A DNA stretch of 64,000 nt. It comes from an uncultured Oscillospiraceae bacterium. GTDB taxonomy: Bacteria > Bacillota > Clostridia > Oscillospirales > Oscillospiraceae. Each line of letters begins with the position of its first letter. Within the stretch, counting starts at the first letter, position 1. The stretch is taken from positions 62,001 to 126,000 of the forward strand of contig CAKUED010000005.1 of the NCBI GenBank assembly GCA_934646005.1, in the 5' to 3' direction. Under the pieces are notes generated by a model. That model did not search any database. It was not told where the DNA came from and saw only the letters and a list, made by a program, of their open reading frames with translations. The translations under genes were made by a program, and so were the position numbers. This document shows, one piece after another, positions 42,944 through 50,837 of the stretch.

Positions 42944-44251
42944 TTAACCAGCGATCAGCGCGTCGATCTCGCTCTGCGACTGCGCCAGCTCCGCGGCGAC
43001 GTCAGTGCTCCCACCGGCGATACGGCAGCACAGGTCGTCAAGGATCGACAGTAGCTGCGCGTTTTCCACATACACGTCCGGCCAGACGCGGGTCTCGCCC
43101 TGCATCAGCTCCGACACCAGATCCATCTCCGGCACGTCCAGCGTGGTGCCCACGACTGTGGAAGCCTGCTTCGTACCATTGCAGTACATCTCCTCCGCCT
43201 CCACGGTGAACAGATACGCAACGAAGCGCTCCGCCGCGTCGGTGTGCTTTCCGTTGGCGTTGATGCAAATGCCCTGTGACGGGCTGAGCAGGCCTACCGA
43301 GCTGCCGCTCGTGCTGGGGATACGCACCAGACCGAATTTCAGATCGGTGTTCATGCCCAGGAGGTTTCCGATGCTCCACGTGCCGTCGATGAGCATGGCC
43401 GCACGGCCGGAGGCGAACAGCGAGATGCTGCTCTCATACGTCGTGCCGGTCACGCTGTCCTGGAACACGCCGTCGGCGATCATCCTGGCCACGTCGCCGA
43501 ACACGTTCTGATACACCTCGTCGGTGAGCTTAGCCTCGCCGGTTTCCAGGGCGTGCAGAACGTTGTCGTCGCCGTTTGCATAGGCGCACAGCAGCGCTTC
43601 ATACAGAATCTCCGTGACCCACGCCTCGCCGAAGCCCGCCGCGACCGGCATATAGCCCCCCTCCGCCGCCTTTTTGCACGCCGCGACCAGTCCGGCATAA
43701 TCCACAGGCGGCTCGATGCCGAGCTCTTCGAAGATGGCCTCGTTATAATAGATCGCGAAGGAGTTATACGTCTCGGTGAGCGAGTACTGCTTCCCGTTCA
43801 CCTGCCCGGAGGTCAGGATGCCCGGCTCGAGCGTGTCGCACAGCGGCGATCCCGTGAGGTCCAGGAGGTATCCGGCCTCGGCCAGTTCCTTCTGATAGGG
43901 ACCCGGATGCACCATCAGCACGTCCGCACCCTCTCCGCTGATCAGGCGGGATTTGAGGACCGTGTAGTACTCCGTGATGTCGCTGCTCGTGATCTCCAGA
44001 TTGACCTTGATATCCGTGTTTTTAGACTCAAAGTCGGCGATCATGGCCTTAAAGACGTCGGCGTCCTCGGAGCGCCAGGTGATGAGGGAGATCTCCGTCT
44101 TCCCCGCGGTGGCGGCAACGGGTGCTTCTTCGGCCGGGGTCTGTGCGGTCGCTTCCGCCGGGTTCTGTTCTGCCGGGGCCGGGCCCACGCACCCTGCAAG
44201 CAGGGATACGATCAGCACGGCGGCAAGCAGGATGCACAGTCGCTTTTTCAT
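42944..44251 (-). CDS. Sugar ABC transporter substrate-binding lipoprotein
   Basis: 435 residues. Lipoprotein signal with LLAGC lipobox (Cys about residue 21), an Ala/Pro/Thr/Glu linker, then a family 1 carbohydrate-binding domain (ITWRSEDADVFKAMIADFESKNTDIKVNLE; GRAAMLIDGTWSIGNLLG; AERFVAYLFTVEAEEMYC). Its ATG overlaps the GH36 stop codon (ATGA). With GH36 next to it, the likely cargo is an alpha-galactoside such as melibiose, raffinose or stachyose; this is inferred from context. Confidence 0.9.
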   Translation of the reverse strand: MKKRLCILLAAVLIVSLLAGCVGPAPAEQNPAEATAQTPAEEAPVAATAGKTEISLITWRSEDADVFKAMIADFESKNTDIKVNLEITSSDITEYYTVLKSRLISGEGADVLMVHPGPYQKELAEAGYLLDLTGSPLCDTLEPGILTSGQVNGKQYSLTETYNSFAIYYNEAIFEELGIEPPVDYAGLVAACKKAAEGGYMPVAAGFGEAWVTEILYEALLCAYANGDDNVLHALETGEAKLTDEVYQNVFGDVARMIADGVFQDSVTGTTYESSISLFASGRAAMLIDGTWSIGNLLGMNTDLKFGLVRIPSTSGSSVGLLSPSQGICINANGKHTDAAERFVAYLFTVEAEEMYCNGTKQASTVVGTTLDVPEMDLVSELMQGETRVWPDVYVENAQLLSILDDLCCRIAGGSTDVAAELAQSQSEIDALIAG

Positions 44252-46302
44252 AGTTCATTCTCCTTTTCATTCTCATAATTATCGGCCTGCGCCGGGATCA
44301 ACTCGATCAGCCGCGCCTCAAAGCGGCTCGGGCAGTACACCGCCACGCCGAAGTGCAGCAGCTCCGCGCCCGTGCGGCAGTCCTCAGTCTCGCCGCACCG
44401 CACAAGGTAGCGCTGCGCGAGCAAGAGGTTTTTGGGATATACGAACAGGGTGTCACTGTCGTCCACCAGACGGAACACATATAGGAGAGAGCCCAGTCCG
44501 TCGATGTTTTCATACTGCATCGCCGCCCAGCCCTTATAGTTGTCGATGGGCTGCAGCTTTGTCAGCGGGTGGCAGACCGTGCGGGCCAGAAGGGCGCGGT
44601 GGCGCTCATAAAACTCCGCCGCGCGACGCACCCGGGCAAGATTCTCGGCAGACAAGCTCCCAAGGTCGCCGCTGATGCCCCACTCGCCCAGCAGATTCAC
44701 CGTGAGTGCAAAATCGATGCTCACGTCCACGGTCTGGTCCCACCAGCCGTCGCCCGCGGAGAGCACCTTGGTACGCTCGCTGCGGTTGTGGTCAAAATAG
44801 GTGCCCACGGCAAACGGTGTCTCCTGCAGAACGATCCAGCTTCCAAGATACGCCGGCAGCAGCCGCGGCATCGTGTTCTGCCGCATCCGCAGCACCTCCA
44901 ACGGGTTCACCGTATCGCTGACGAAATGTCCGTGGTAGTTGCTCAGTACATTGCAAAAATCCGTCCTCATTCCGCCGCTGGAGCAGCCCTCAAAGCTGCA
45001 CGTGGGGTTGCGGCGGCGGATCTCGGTCAGAAAGCGCTGCTCGCCCAGATAATAGCGGTAAAAATTCTCGCCCGTCAGATCGCGAAGCATATTGGTGTTG
45101 TAGTCCAGCTTCATCCAGCGCAGGTCGTACGTTCTGACCAGCCGCGTGACCTGCTCAGTCAGATAGTCCACGACCTGTGGCTGCGTGAGGTCAAAGATAA
45201 TGGCGTCGGCCTTCAAGAACCAGTCCGGGTGCTCCTGATACACCCGCGTACCGGGGCAGGCGCGCTCTGGCTCCATCCAGAGGCCGAAGTTCATCCCCTG
45301 CGCGCGGACATAGTCAGCGAATTCGTTCATCCGCCCCTCGAAGGCGTGCTCGGTGCACTCGTCCCAGTTGCCGACCTGATTTTCCCAGTCAAAGCCCTTT
45401 CCGAACCATCCAGCGTCCACTACAAACGTCCTGCATCCCGCCGCTTTTGCGGCCTGCACCTGACGCTTCAGGCGGTCGGCATCCAGAATGTCAAAATCGA
45501 AAAACCAGGTATTGTACGCCAGCTCCGGCAGTGTTTCATGCGGATACTGCCGCAGCAGCCACCGCTGCAGCCCCTCGCAGCAGTTTTCGACCGCCCCGCG
45601 GAAGCCGCAGAGCACGAGCTTCGGCAGCATCAGCGTCTCGCCGGGCCGCAGGGTCAGGCGCAGTGACGCGTCTGACAGCCCAGCCTCCACCACCGTGTAG
45701 CTCAACCGGTGCGCCGCGATGCGGCGGAAGCGGATCACCCAGTCGCCAATCGGCAGCACATGGATCGCCGCCGCGCGACCTGTTGTTTTATGGCGGATGC
45801 AGGCAAACGGCGTACAGCTCTCCGTGGATCTTCCTGCAGAATTCGTCAGCACCAGATTTCCGGCAGGCACATCGCACCAGCCGCCCTGATTCTCCGCGCA
45901 CCAGCCGGAATACTGACCGTAGTACGCATAGTCGTTGCCGCGCAGCGGGATACGCGGCAGGCAGGCATAGACTGTATGCGGCTGCTGATCGGTATTGCGC
46001 AGCTCCGTGCTCCAGCTCAAAACGCCGGTCGCTGCATCCATCTCCAGTGCGGCGGTCACCTCAAAGCTTCCGGCCCGCAGCCGCATCCGGCAGGCGTTCT
46101 CACCGCTGTGCAGCTCGGTGAGCGCCCACTTTGCGCCCTCGAAGCGCCCGGCGTCGGAGTCCAGAAAGTAGATACCCCGGCACTCCGGCATCGTCTCCTC
46201 CGCCGCGCCGCTCAACCCGAACAGGCTGAGCCAGTCCAGCGCCTTTCCGTCTCTTTGCAGCTGTACACCGGCAGACGCACCGGTCATCCGAATCGTATTC
46301 AT
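44248..46302 (-). CDS. Alpha-galactosidase, glycoside hydrolase family 36
   Basis: 684 residues if started at ATG 46302 (AAAGGAGG lies 11 bases upstream); in-frame ATG codons at 46329 and 46341 are alternatives that lie closer to the preceding gene. No signal peptide, so it is cytoplasmic. GH36 features: a beta-sandwich N-terminal half, TFVVDAGWFGKGFDWENQVGNW, LWMEPERACPG, WMKLDYNTNML with the nucleophile aspartate, and FEGCSSGGMRTDF with the acid/base aspartate. Hydrolyses terminal alpha-1,6-galactosyl residues of imported oligosaccharides. It is the second gene of the operon, after the phosphotriesterase-like gene. Confidence 0.92.
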   Translation of the reverse strand: MNTIRMTGASAGVQLQRDGKALDWLSLFGLSGAAEETMPECRGIYFLDSDAGRFEGAKWALTELHSGENACRMRLRAGSFEVTAALEMDAATGVLSWSTELRNTDQQPHTVYACLPRIPLRGNDYAYYGQYSGWCAENQGGWCDVPAGNLVLTNSAGRSTESCTPFACIRHKTTGRAAAIHVLPIGDWVIRFRRIAAHRLSYTVVEAGLSDASLRLTLRPGETLMLPKLVLCGFRGAVENCCEGLQRWLLRQYPHETLPELAYNTWFFDFDILDADRLKRQVQAAKAAGCRTFVVDAGWFGKGFDWENQVGNWDECTEHAFEGRMNEFADYVRAQGMNFGLWMEPERACPGTRVYQEHPDWFLKADAIIFDLTQPQVVDYLTEQVTRLVRTYDLRWMKLDYNTNMLRDLTGENFYRYYLGEQRFLTEIRRRNPTCSFEGCSSGGMRTDFCNVLSNYHGHFVSDTVNPLEVLRMRQNTMPRLLPAYLGSWIVLQETPFAVGTYFDHNRSERTKVLSAGDGWWDQTVDVSIDFALTVNLLGEWGISGDLGSLSAENLARVRRAAEFYERHRALLARTVCHPLTKLQPIDNYKGWAAMQYENIDGLGSLLYVFRLVDDSDTLFVYPKNLLLAQRYLVRCGETEDCRTGAELLHFGVAVYCPSRFEARLIELIPAQADNYENEKENEL

Positions 46303-46347
46303 AGATGGCAGGTCCTCCTTTGTGTTCCGCATTTTCCGCATCGCCTG

Positions 46348-47391
46348 TCAGCGGGCAAAGACCCGCTGCGGATTGCACTTGGTGATCTGCTCGATCCAGC
46401 CGGCTTCATAGCCCTCCGCCAGCATCAGCGGGATCATATCGCGTATCAGGTGCACATAGCCATAGCCGCCGTACTTTCGGAGCATGGACTTATAGACCGT
46501 GTCGTGCGACACAAACAGCTTTTCCAGATTTCCCCGTGCGATCTGATTGGCGATCGCCGCGATGCGCTGGTGATCCGTCGGCAGCCAGAGGTTTTTGTAG
46601 CCCTTGAGCGTCATCACAAACTCCAGCCCGAAAAAGTCATAGGAGATGTTCGCGCCGCTCTTGGCCATATGGTCGATATACGCCGGATCGTCCATTAAGG
46701 GGTCGCAGTGGCACATAATGGTTTTCTCCAGGCTGCCGCCGTTTTCTTCAATGATGCGGAACATCTCGTCCGCCCAATGCTCCAGCCCCGGCTGGTGGAT
46801 GAGGATGGCCGCGCCCGTCTGCCTCTGCGCGATCGCAGCCGCCGCCAGCGACCGCCGGTCGCCCTCCGGGAAGCCCTCGTTGATACCGATCTCGCCGATA
46901 AAGCCGCAGCGGATGCCTGTGTCGCCGATGCCGGTCTCCAGCTCGCGGACGAAAAATTCCGCCATCTCGCTTTTATCCATGCGTGCCATCCACGCCGGCA
47001 GCGTGTAGCTGCAATACGCGCCCGTGCCGAGGACGACGTGCACACCGCTGCGCGCCGAGACCTCGCGGATCTTTTCCGGAAAGCGCCCCATACCCACCGC
47101 CGAGTTGTCGCAAATCGTCCCGCCGCCGCATTCGCGGTACCAGATAAGCTCCTGCGCGGCGGTATCCACATCGGTCTGCACCAGATTGTCGCGGTACTCA
47201 TACATATGGTAGCGCAGGTTTCCAAGCTGATCCATCGTCAGCGGCGCGTTGCGCACATCGCACGGGTCGTTCGGATCTACGGACTTGTCGAGATAAAAGC
47301 CGAGATCCCAGAACAGATGCTCGTGCGGCAGCGTAAATCCCATCTCCTCCGGCGCGATCGCGCCGAGGACGGTCTGCACAGAAAGGGTCAT
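46348..47391 (-). CDS. Phosphotriesterase-like metal-dependent hydrolase (PTE/lactonase superfamily)
   Basis: 347 residues from ATG 47391, 8 bases after GGAGG; an earlier in-frame GTG at 47400 overlaps that site. Metal ligands of the binuclear amidohydrolase centre are visible: PHEHLFWD (HxH), GFIGEIGINEG (bridging position), ILIHQPG, TIMCHCDPL and FVSHDTVY (last aspartate). Relatives are lactonases or sugar-lactone or phosphoester hydrolases. As first gene of an alpha-galactoside operon it may hydrolyse a sugar lactone or a modified sugar; the substrate is unknown. Confidence 0.82.
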   Translation of the reverse strand: MTLSVQTVLGAIAPEEMGFTLPHEHLFWDLGFYLDKSVDPNDPCDVRNAPLTMDQLGNLRYHMYEYRDNLVQTDVDTAAQELIWYRECGGGTICDNSAVGMGRFPEKIREVSARSGVHVVLGTGAYCSYTLPAWMARMDKSEMAEFFVRELETGIGDTGIRCGFIGEIGINEGFPEGDRRSLAAAAIAQRQTGAAILIHQPGLEHWADEMFRIIEENGGSLEKTIMCHCDPLMDDPAYIDHMAKSGANISYDFFGLEFVMTLKGYKNLWLPTDHQRIAAIANQIARGNLEKLFVSHDTVYKSMLRKYGGYGYVHLIRDMIPLMLAEGYEAGWIEQITKCNPQRVFAR

Positions 47392-47412
47392 CGTCTGCAC
47401 CTCCGTTTTTTG

Positions 47413-47426
47413 TTAAAGCGCTTAAG
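47413..47426. promoter_or_regulatory. LacI-family operator candidate downstream of the sugar-operon promoter
   Basis: TTAAAGCGCTTAAG contains the perfect palindrome AAGCGCTT with central CG, the typical LacI-family half-site arrangement. It lies between the -10 box and the ribosome-binding site, where a bound repressor would block the operon. Confidence 0.7.
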
Positions 47427-47439
47427 TTCTCATGCCATA

Positions 47440-47468
47440 TTCATACCAGACTTCCGCTTTCTTGTCAA
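47440..47468 (-). promoter_or_regulatory. Promoter of the alpha-galactoside operon
   Basis: Minus-strand TTGACA (47463-47468), 17-base spacer and TATGAA (47440-47445). Confidence 0.75.
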
Positions 47469-47577
47469 CGCTCTACAGAAGTTTAATTTGTTTAATAGGA
47501 ATTTTCGTTTTTTCGGATAATTCTAACGCTGAAAATTTGGATATACTCACTAATGTTTTTCAAGTTTCATCAAAAAA

Positions 47578-47591
47578 TTAAAACCGTTTAA
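47578..47591. promoter_or_regulatory. Second LacI-family operator candidate, upstream of the lacI-type gene
   Basis: TTAAAACCGTTTAA resembles the first operator with central CG, and lies 15 bases upstream of the -35 box of the regulator gene. It may serve autoregulation or DNA looping between the divergent promoters. Confidence 0.55.
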
Positions 47592-47605
47592 TTACGACTT
47601 TTCTG

Positions 47606-47634
47606 TTGACATCCGTGGCGATACCACTTACGAT
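47606..47634 (+). promoter_or_regulatory. Promoter of the LacI-family regulator gene
   Basis: TTGACA (47606-47611), 17-base spacer, TACGAT (47629-47634). Confidence 0.7.
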
Positions 47635-47654
47635 ATAGAAAAGGAGTGACGCAA

Positions 47655-48680
47655 ATGGCAAAACTGACGATCAGCGACATCGCGAGAATGGCGAACGTAT
47701 CCACCGCCACGGTGTCCTTTGTGCTCAACGGACGCCCCGGCATCTGTGACGAGACGCGAAGCCGCGTGCAGGCGATCATCGACGAGACCGGCTACAAACC
47801 AAACGTCCACACCCGCCGCCTGACGCTGCGCAAGAGCATGACCGTGCACGTGGTCATGCGGCAGTATCAGTACACGCTCTTTAACTTCTTCTCGCTGGAG
47901 GTGCTGATGGGCATTTTCCGGGAGAGCCGAAGGCTCGGCTACAACATCATCTTCACCAGCGTGGATTTTACCGCAAGCGACGCGCGCAGCAACTTTGACT
48001 ATGTGGTCGACACCGTCCGCACCGGCGACGCCGACGGCGTCATCTTCATTCAGACCGCCGACCCGACCGTCCTGACCACGCTGCAAAATGAGCACTTCCC
48101 CTTCCTCTGCGTAGACTCGCATGTGAAAAAGGACGGCTCGATCCCGCTTTTGGAGATGGATTATTACGACGCGTCCTACCGCGCGACACAGCATCTCATC
48201 GACAATGGTCACACCGACATCGGCTTCATCGGCGCGGACGCCGCCATGGAGTACCACCTGAGCACCTTCGGCGGCTACACGGCGGCGCTGCGGGACGCGG
48301 GGCTGGTCTGCCACCCGGAATGGGTGCAGATCGACGCCGTCGAGGAGTCTCCCCTGCCGGGGCGGCTGGAGAACATCCTCGCCTGCAAAAAGCGTCCCAC
48401 CGCCGTGTTCTGCGCGGGCGACATCTTTGCCATTGACGCCATCAAGTGCGCCAAGCGCGCAGGCCTACGCATCCCGGAGGATATGTCGTTTATGAGCATC
48501 GACGGTCTGGTCGTGTCCGACTTTATCGAGCCGCCGCTGAGCACGATGGCACTGGACAAGGCCGCGATGGGCGCGAACGCCATGCAGCTGCTTTACGCCA
48601 TTATGAACGGCCAGCCGTATGAGCCGGTCAACCTGATGAAAACGCACATCGTCCGCCGCCAGACCGTCCGGCGACTTTGA
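47655..48680 (+). CDS. LacI-family transcriptional regulator
   Basis: 341 residues. N-terminal HTH and hinge (KLTISDIARMANVSTATVSFVLNGRPGICDETRSRVQAIIDETGYKPN) and a periplasmic-binding-like effector domain (HTDIGFIGAD, GDIFAIDAIKCAKRAGLRIPEDMSFMSIDGL, PPLSTMALDKAAMG). ATG at 47655 follows AAGGAGTGACGCAA. Divergent from the alpha-galactoside operon, whose promoter carries a matching operator, so it is very probably the local repressor with galactoside or a catabolite as inducer. Confidence 0.92.
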   Translation: MAKLTISDIARMANVSTATVSFVLNGRPGICDETRSRVQAIIDETGYKPNVHTRRLTLRKSMTVHVVMRQYQYTLFNFFSLEVLMGIFRESRRLGYNIIFTSVDFTASDARSNFDYVVDTVRTGDADGVIFIQTADPTVLTTLQNEHFPFLCVDSHVKKDGSIPLLEMDYYDASYRATQHLIDNGHTDIGFIGADAAMEYHLSTFGGYTAALRDAGLVCHPEWVQIDAVEESPLPGRLENILACKKRPTAVFCAGDIFAIDAIKCAKRAGLRIPEDMSFMSIDGLVVSDFIEPPLSTMALDKAAMGANAMQLLYAIMNGQPYEPVNLMKTHIVRRQTVRRL

Positions 48681-48782
48681 GCGCCGCTTTCCGCATAAAA
48701 AAACAAGCACCTCCTGGAAAGTGGTCCATCTCATAGGGAAACAAGCCGAACCCCCTGGGGCGCTACCGATACGGAACAAACG

Positions 48783-48822
48783 GAATAGCCGCAAGCTATC
48801 GTATGATGGCTTGCGGCTATTC
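48783..48822. terminator. Strong stem-loop upstream of the recombinase relic
   Basis: GAATAGCCGCAAGC and GCTTGCGGCTATTC form a perfect 14-base stem. It probably ended a gene of the former mobile element. The remaining sequence from 48681 to 48860 shows no gene; no clear terminator follows the lacI-type gene. Confidence 0.6.
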
Positions 48823-48863
48823 TTACTTATAGGCTGTCTAAAATCGTTTTTAATGCATAGGGT

Positions 48864-49262
48864 TTAGCATATGGTGTGCGCCTTATCGCCATCAATGACG
48901 GCGTGGACAGCGCCAGAGGGGACGATGATTTTACCCCATTCCGCAACATTATGAACGAGTTCTATGCCAAAGACTGCAGACGCTCTGTGGTTCGTCTCAA
49001 GGCTGAGACTGATGCCAGAGTGTCCTCTCGATCCCGCTATGGGTATATAAAGGACACGGCAGATTCCAAATGACATATGATGCCTGATCCTGAAACTGCT
49101 CCGGTAGTGCGGTACATCTTTGATCTCTGCGTTTCTGGAAAGGGTCCTGCCCAGATCGCAAAGCAACTCAAGAAAGATAAAATCAACACGCCTGGATATT
49201 CCTACTACCAGAAGCACGGAGTAGAGCTGATCGGAGTAGAAATCACCCAGCCATATGATCGT
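48864..49262 (+). pseudogene. Remnant of a large serine recombinase
   Basis: The plus-strand frame encodes RLIAINDGVDSARGDDDFTP, FRNIMNEFYAKD and RYGYIKD, then after an in-frame TGA at 49071-49073 continues as PDPETAPVVRYIFDLCVSGK, GPAQIAKQLKKDKINTPGYS. These are the central and recombinase-domain segments of large serine recombinases of clostridial conjugative transposons (TndX type). The N-terminal catalytic serine domain and the C-terminal part are missing, and a stop interrupts what is left, so it cannot work. It ends against the 3' end of the convergent DUF2148 gene. Confidence 0.8.
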
Positions 49263-49264
49263 GT

Positions 49265-49804
49265 TTACTTTTTCGGTTTTCTGTCAAAAAACGGCGATTT
49301 GCCGCTGATGCTGACCGGGATACCCAGCACAAGCGCTGCACCGGGCAGCAGTCCCATATCCTGCGCGGTGCGCCCGACGGAGAACATGATGCGGCTATCC
49401 ACCCGCGCATCCGCAGCAGCAGCCGCCGCAGAACCGGCGGCGATGCCGACGTCGATGGCGTCAAACGCGCACAGCCCGCCGTGCTCCGTGCAGTCGGCGC
49501 AGCCGGCAAAGTGGCAGTAGCCGCAGCCCTCGCCCAATCCGCGCCGCTTTTCGCGCACGCCCAGCAGCACGACGCAGTCCGCCGTTTCCAGATTCCCGGC
49601 GTCGCGCGTAAAAAACGCATAGTCGAGTTTTCCCGCCAGCTCGCGCATATGCGCCGCAAGGCGGTCCTTTTCCGTCCCCGTGAGCACGCACGTCTCCAAT
49701 TGATCCTCGCCCTTCGTCTTGGGCGCAGTGCGCGCCGCCGCGCACATCCGTGCCGCCGCGTCCAGCGCAGCGCGCTCTTCAAGTTCCTTTGCCGTGTACA
49801 GCAT
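49265..49804 (-). CDS. DUF2148 ferredoxin-like domain protein
   Basis: 179 residues. Cysteine-rich segment EGCGYCHFAGCADCTEHGGLC (about residues 93-113) inside an otherwise Ala-rich protein is typical of the DUF2148 family, thought to bind an Fe-S cluster. N-terminal AARMCAAARTAPKTKGEDQLET is another family signature. Function unknown. It is monocistronic, and its 3' end abuts the serine recombinase relic. Confidence 0.8.
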   Translation of the reverse strand: MLYTAKELEERAALDAAARMCAAARTAPKTKGEDQLETCVLTGTEKDRLAAHMRELAGKLDYAFFTRDAGNLETADCVVLLGVREKRRGLGEGCGYCHFAGCADCTEHGGLCAFDAIDVGIAAGSAAAAAADARVDSRIMFSVGRTAQDMGLLPGAALVLGIPVSISGKSPFFDRKPKK

Positions 49805-49872
49805 CGTGCTTCCTCCTTCATCCGCGTTACAGTCTGAAAACGGCGTGAGCGCTGTGCGCCCACGCCGACTTC

Positions 49873-49948
49873 TGGCACCCCAGAGACGATTCGAACGTCC
49901 GACCCTTCGCTTAGGAGGCGAATGCTCTATCCCCTGAGCTACTGGGGC
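49873..49948 (-). tRNA. tRNA-Arg (anticodon CCT)
   Basis: The minus strand folds as a full tRNA: acceptor GCCCCAG/CTGGGGT, D-arm GCTC-AGGGGATA-GAGC, anticodon loop CTCCTAA (CCT, reading AGG), T-arm with GTTCGAATC, and an encoded CCA end. Confidence 0.95.
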
Positions 49949-49958
49949 GTGCTTGGAT

Positions 49959-49987
49959 ATTTTACATCACATTGCCGGAGCTGTCAA
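49959..49987 (-). promoter_or_regulatory. Promoter of tRNA-Arg
   Basis: Minus-strand TTGACA (49982-49987), 17-base spacer, TAAAAT (49959-49964), 10 bases before the tRNA. Confidence 0.85.
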
Positions 49988-50046
49988 CCAAAAGCCTGCT
50001 TCTGGCTGTATTGTGGGCAATTCAAATACAACCACGGCATCTTTTA

Positions 50047-50079
50047 AGCCCCTCGTGAGACCGGTGCTCACGAGGGGCT
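50047..50079 (-). terminator. Stem-loop after nagB, putative terminator
   Basis: AGCCCCTCGTGAG and CTCACGAGGGGCT form a perfect 13-base stem beyond the nagB stop; the flanking T run is weak. Confidence 0.6.
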
Positions 50080-50097
50080 GTTGATCTGCGCTCCGTA

Positions 50098-50820
50098 TTA
50101 CACGCCCTCAAAGGCGGCGCGGTCGCAGAGGATGGTCACGTTTTCGTGCCGCAGCAGGACCGTCGCCGGGCACGACAGATCGACCTTGCCCGCCAGCAGC
50201 TTGTGCACGGCGTCGAATTTCTCCGCGCCCGTCGCCAGCAGCAGAATTTTCCGCGCGTCCAGGATCGTCCCCAGACCCATCGTCACCGCGTGGCGCGGCA
50301 CGTCATCGGGGCTGTCAAAGAAGCGGGAGTTCGCCTCAATGGTATTTTCGGTCAGCGTCACGCGGTGCGTGCGCGCGTCGGGCGCGTCGTTCGGCTCGTT
50401 AAAGCCGATGTGCCCGTTGCGCCCGATGCCGAGCACCTGAAGGTCAATACCGCCCGCGGCGGCGATCGCCTGCTCATAGGCGCGGCACTGCTCATCCGCG
50501 TCGCCCTGTCCGCCGGGAACGTGCGTGTGCTCCATGGGGATGTTCACGCGCGTAAAGAGGTGCTTGTTCATAAAATAGCGGTAGGACTGCGGATGCTCCG
50601 GCGCAATGGGATAATATTCGTCGAGATTGAACGTCGTCACGCGCGAAAAATCCAGCTTCCCGGCGGCGCACTGTGCCGCGAGGTCGTTATACATCCCGAT
50701 GGGCGTCTCGCCCGTGGGAAGCCCCAGCACGCAGTCCGGCTTTTCCGTGATCTGCGCCGCAACGATCTGTGCTGCCTGCGCGGCGACCGCCGCACGATCC
50801 TGTAAGATTTGAACCTCCAT
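50098..50820 (-). CDS. nagB: Glucosamine-6-phosphate deaminase
   Basis: 240 residues, the usual length of the short bacterial form. Converts glucosamine 6-phosphate to fructose 6-phosphate and ammonia. Seen: GLPTGETPIGMYNDL, TFNLDEYYPIAPEHPQSY with the catalytic aspartate, QVLGIGRNGHIGFNEPND, and GLGTILDARKILLLATGAEK. ATG at 50820 is preceded by AGGAGGTACAAAG, 17 bases after the HTH-kinase gene, so the two form an amino-sugar operon. No nagA is visible. Confidence 0.95.
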   Translation of the reverse strand: MEVQILQDRAAVAAQAAQIVAAQITEKPDCVLGLPTGETPIGMYNDLAAQCAAGKLDFSRVTTFNLDEYYPIAPEHPQSYRYFMNKHLFTRVNIPMEHTHVPGGQGDADEQCRAYEQAIAAAGGIDLQVLGIGRNGHIGFNEPNDAPDARTHRVTLTENTIEANSRFFDSPDDVPRHAVTMGLGTILDARKILLLATGAEKFDAVHKLLAGKVDLSCPATVLLRHENVTILCDRAAFEGV

Positions 50821-50837
50821 CTTTGTACCTCCTGTTT

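Noticed and set aside
49077..49520. 147-codon ORF continuing the recombinase frame into the DUF2148 gene
   Set aside because: Recombinase-like sequence ends near 49262; the rest is antisense of the DUF2148 gene.
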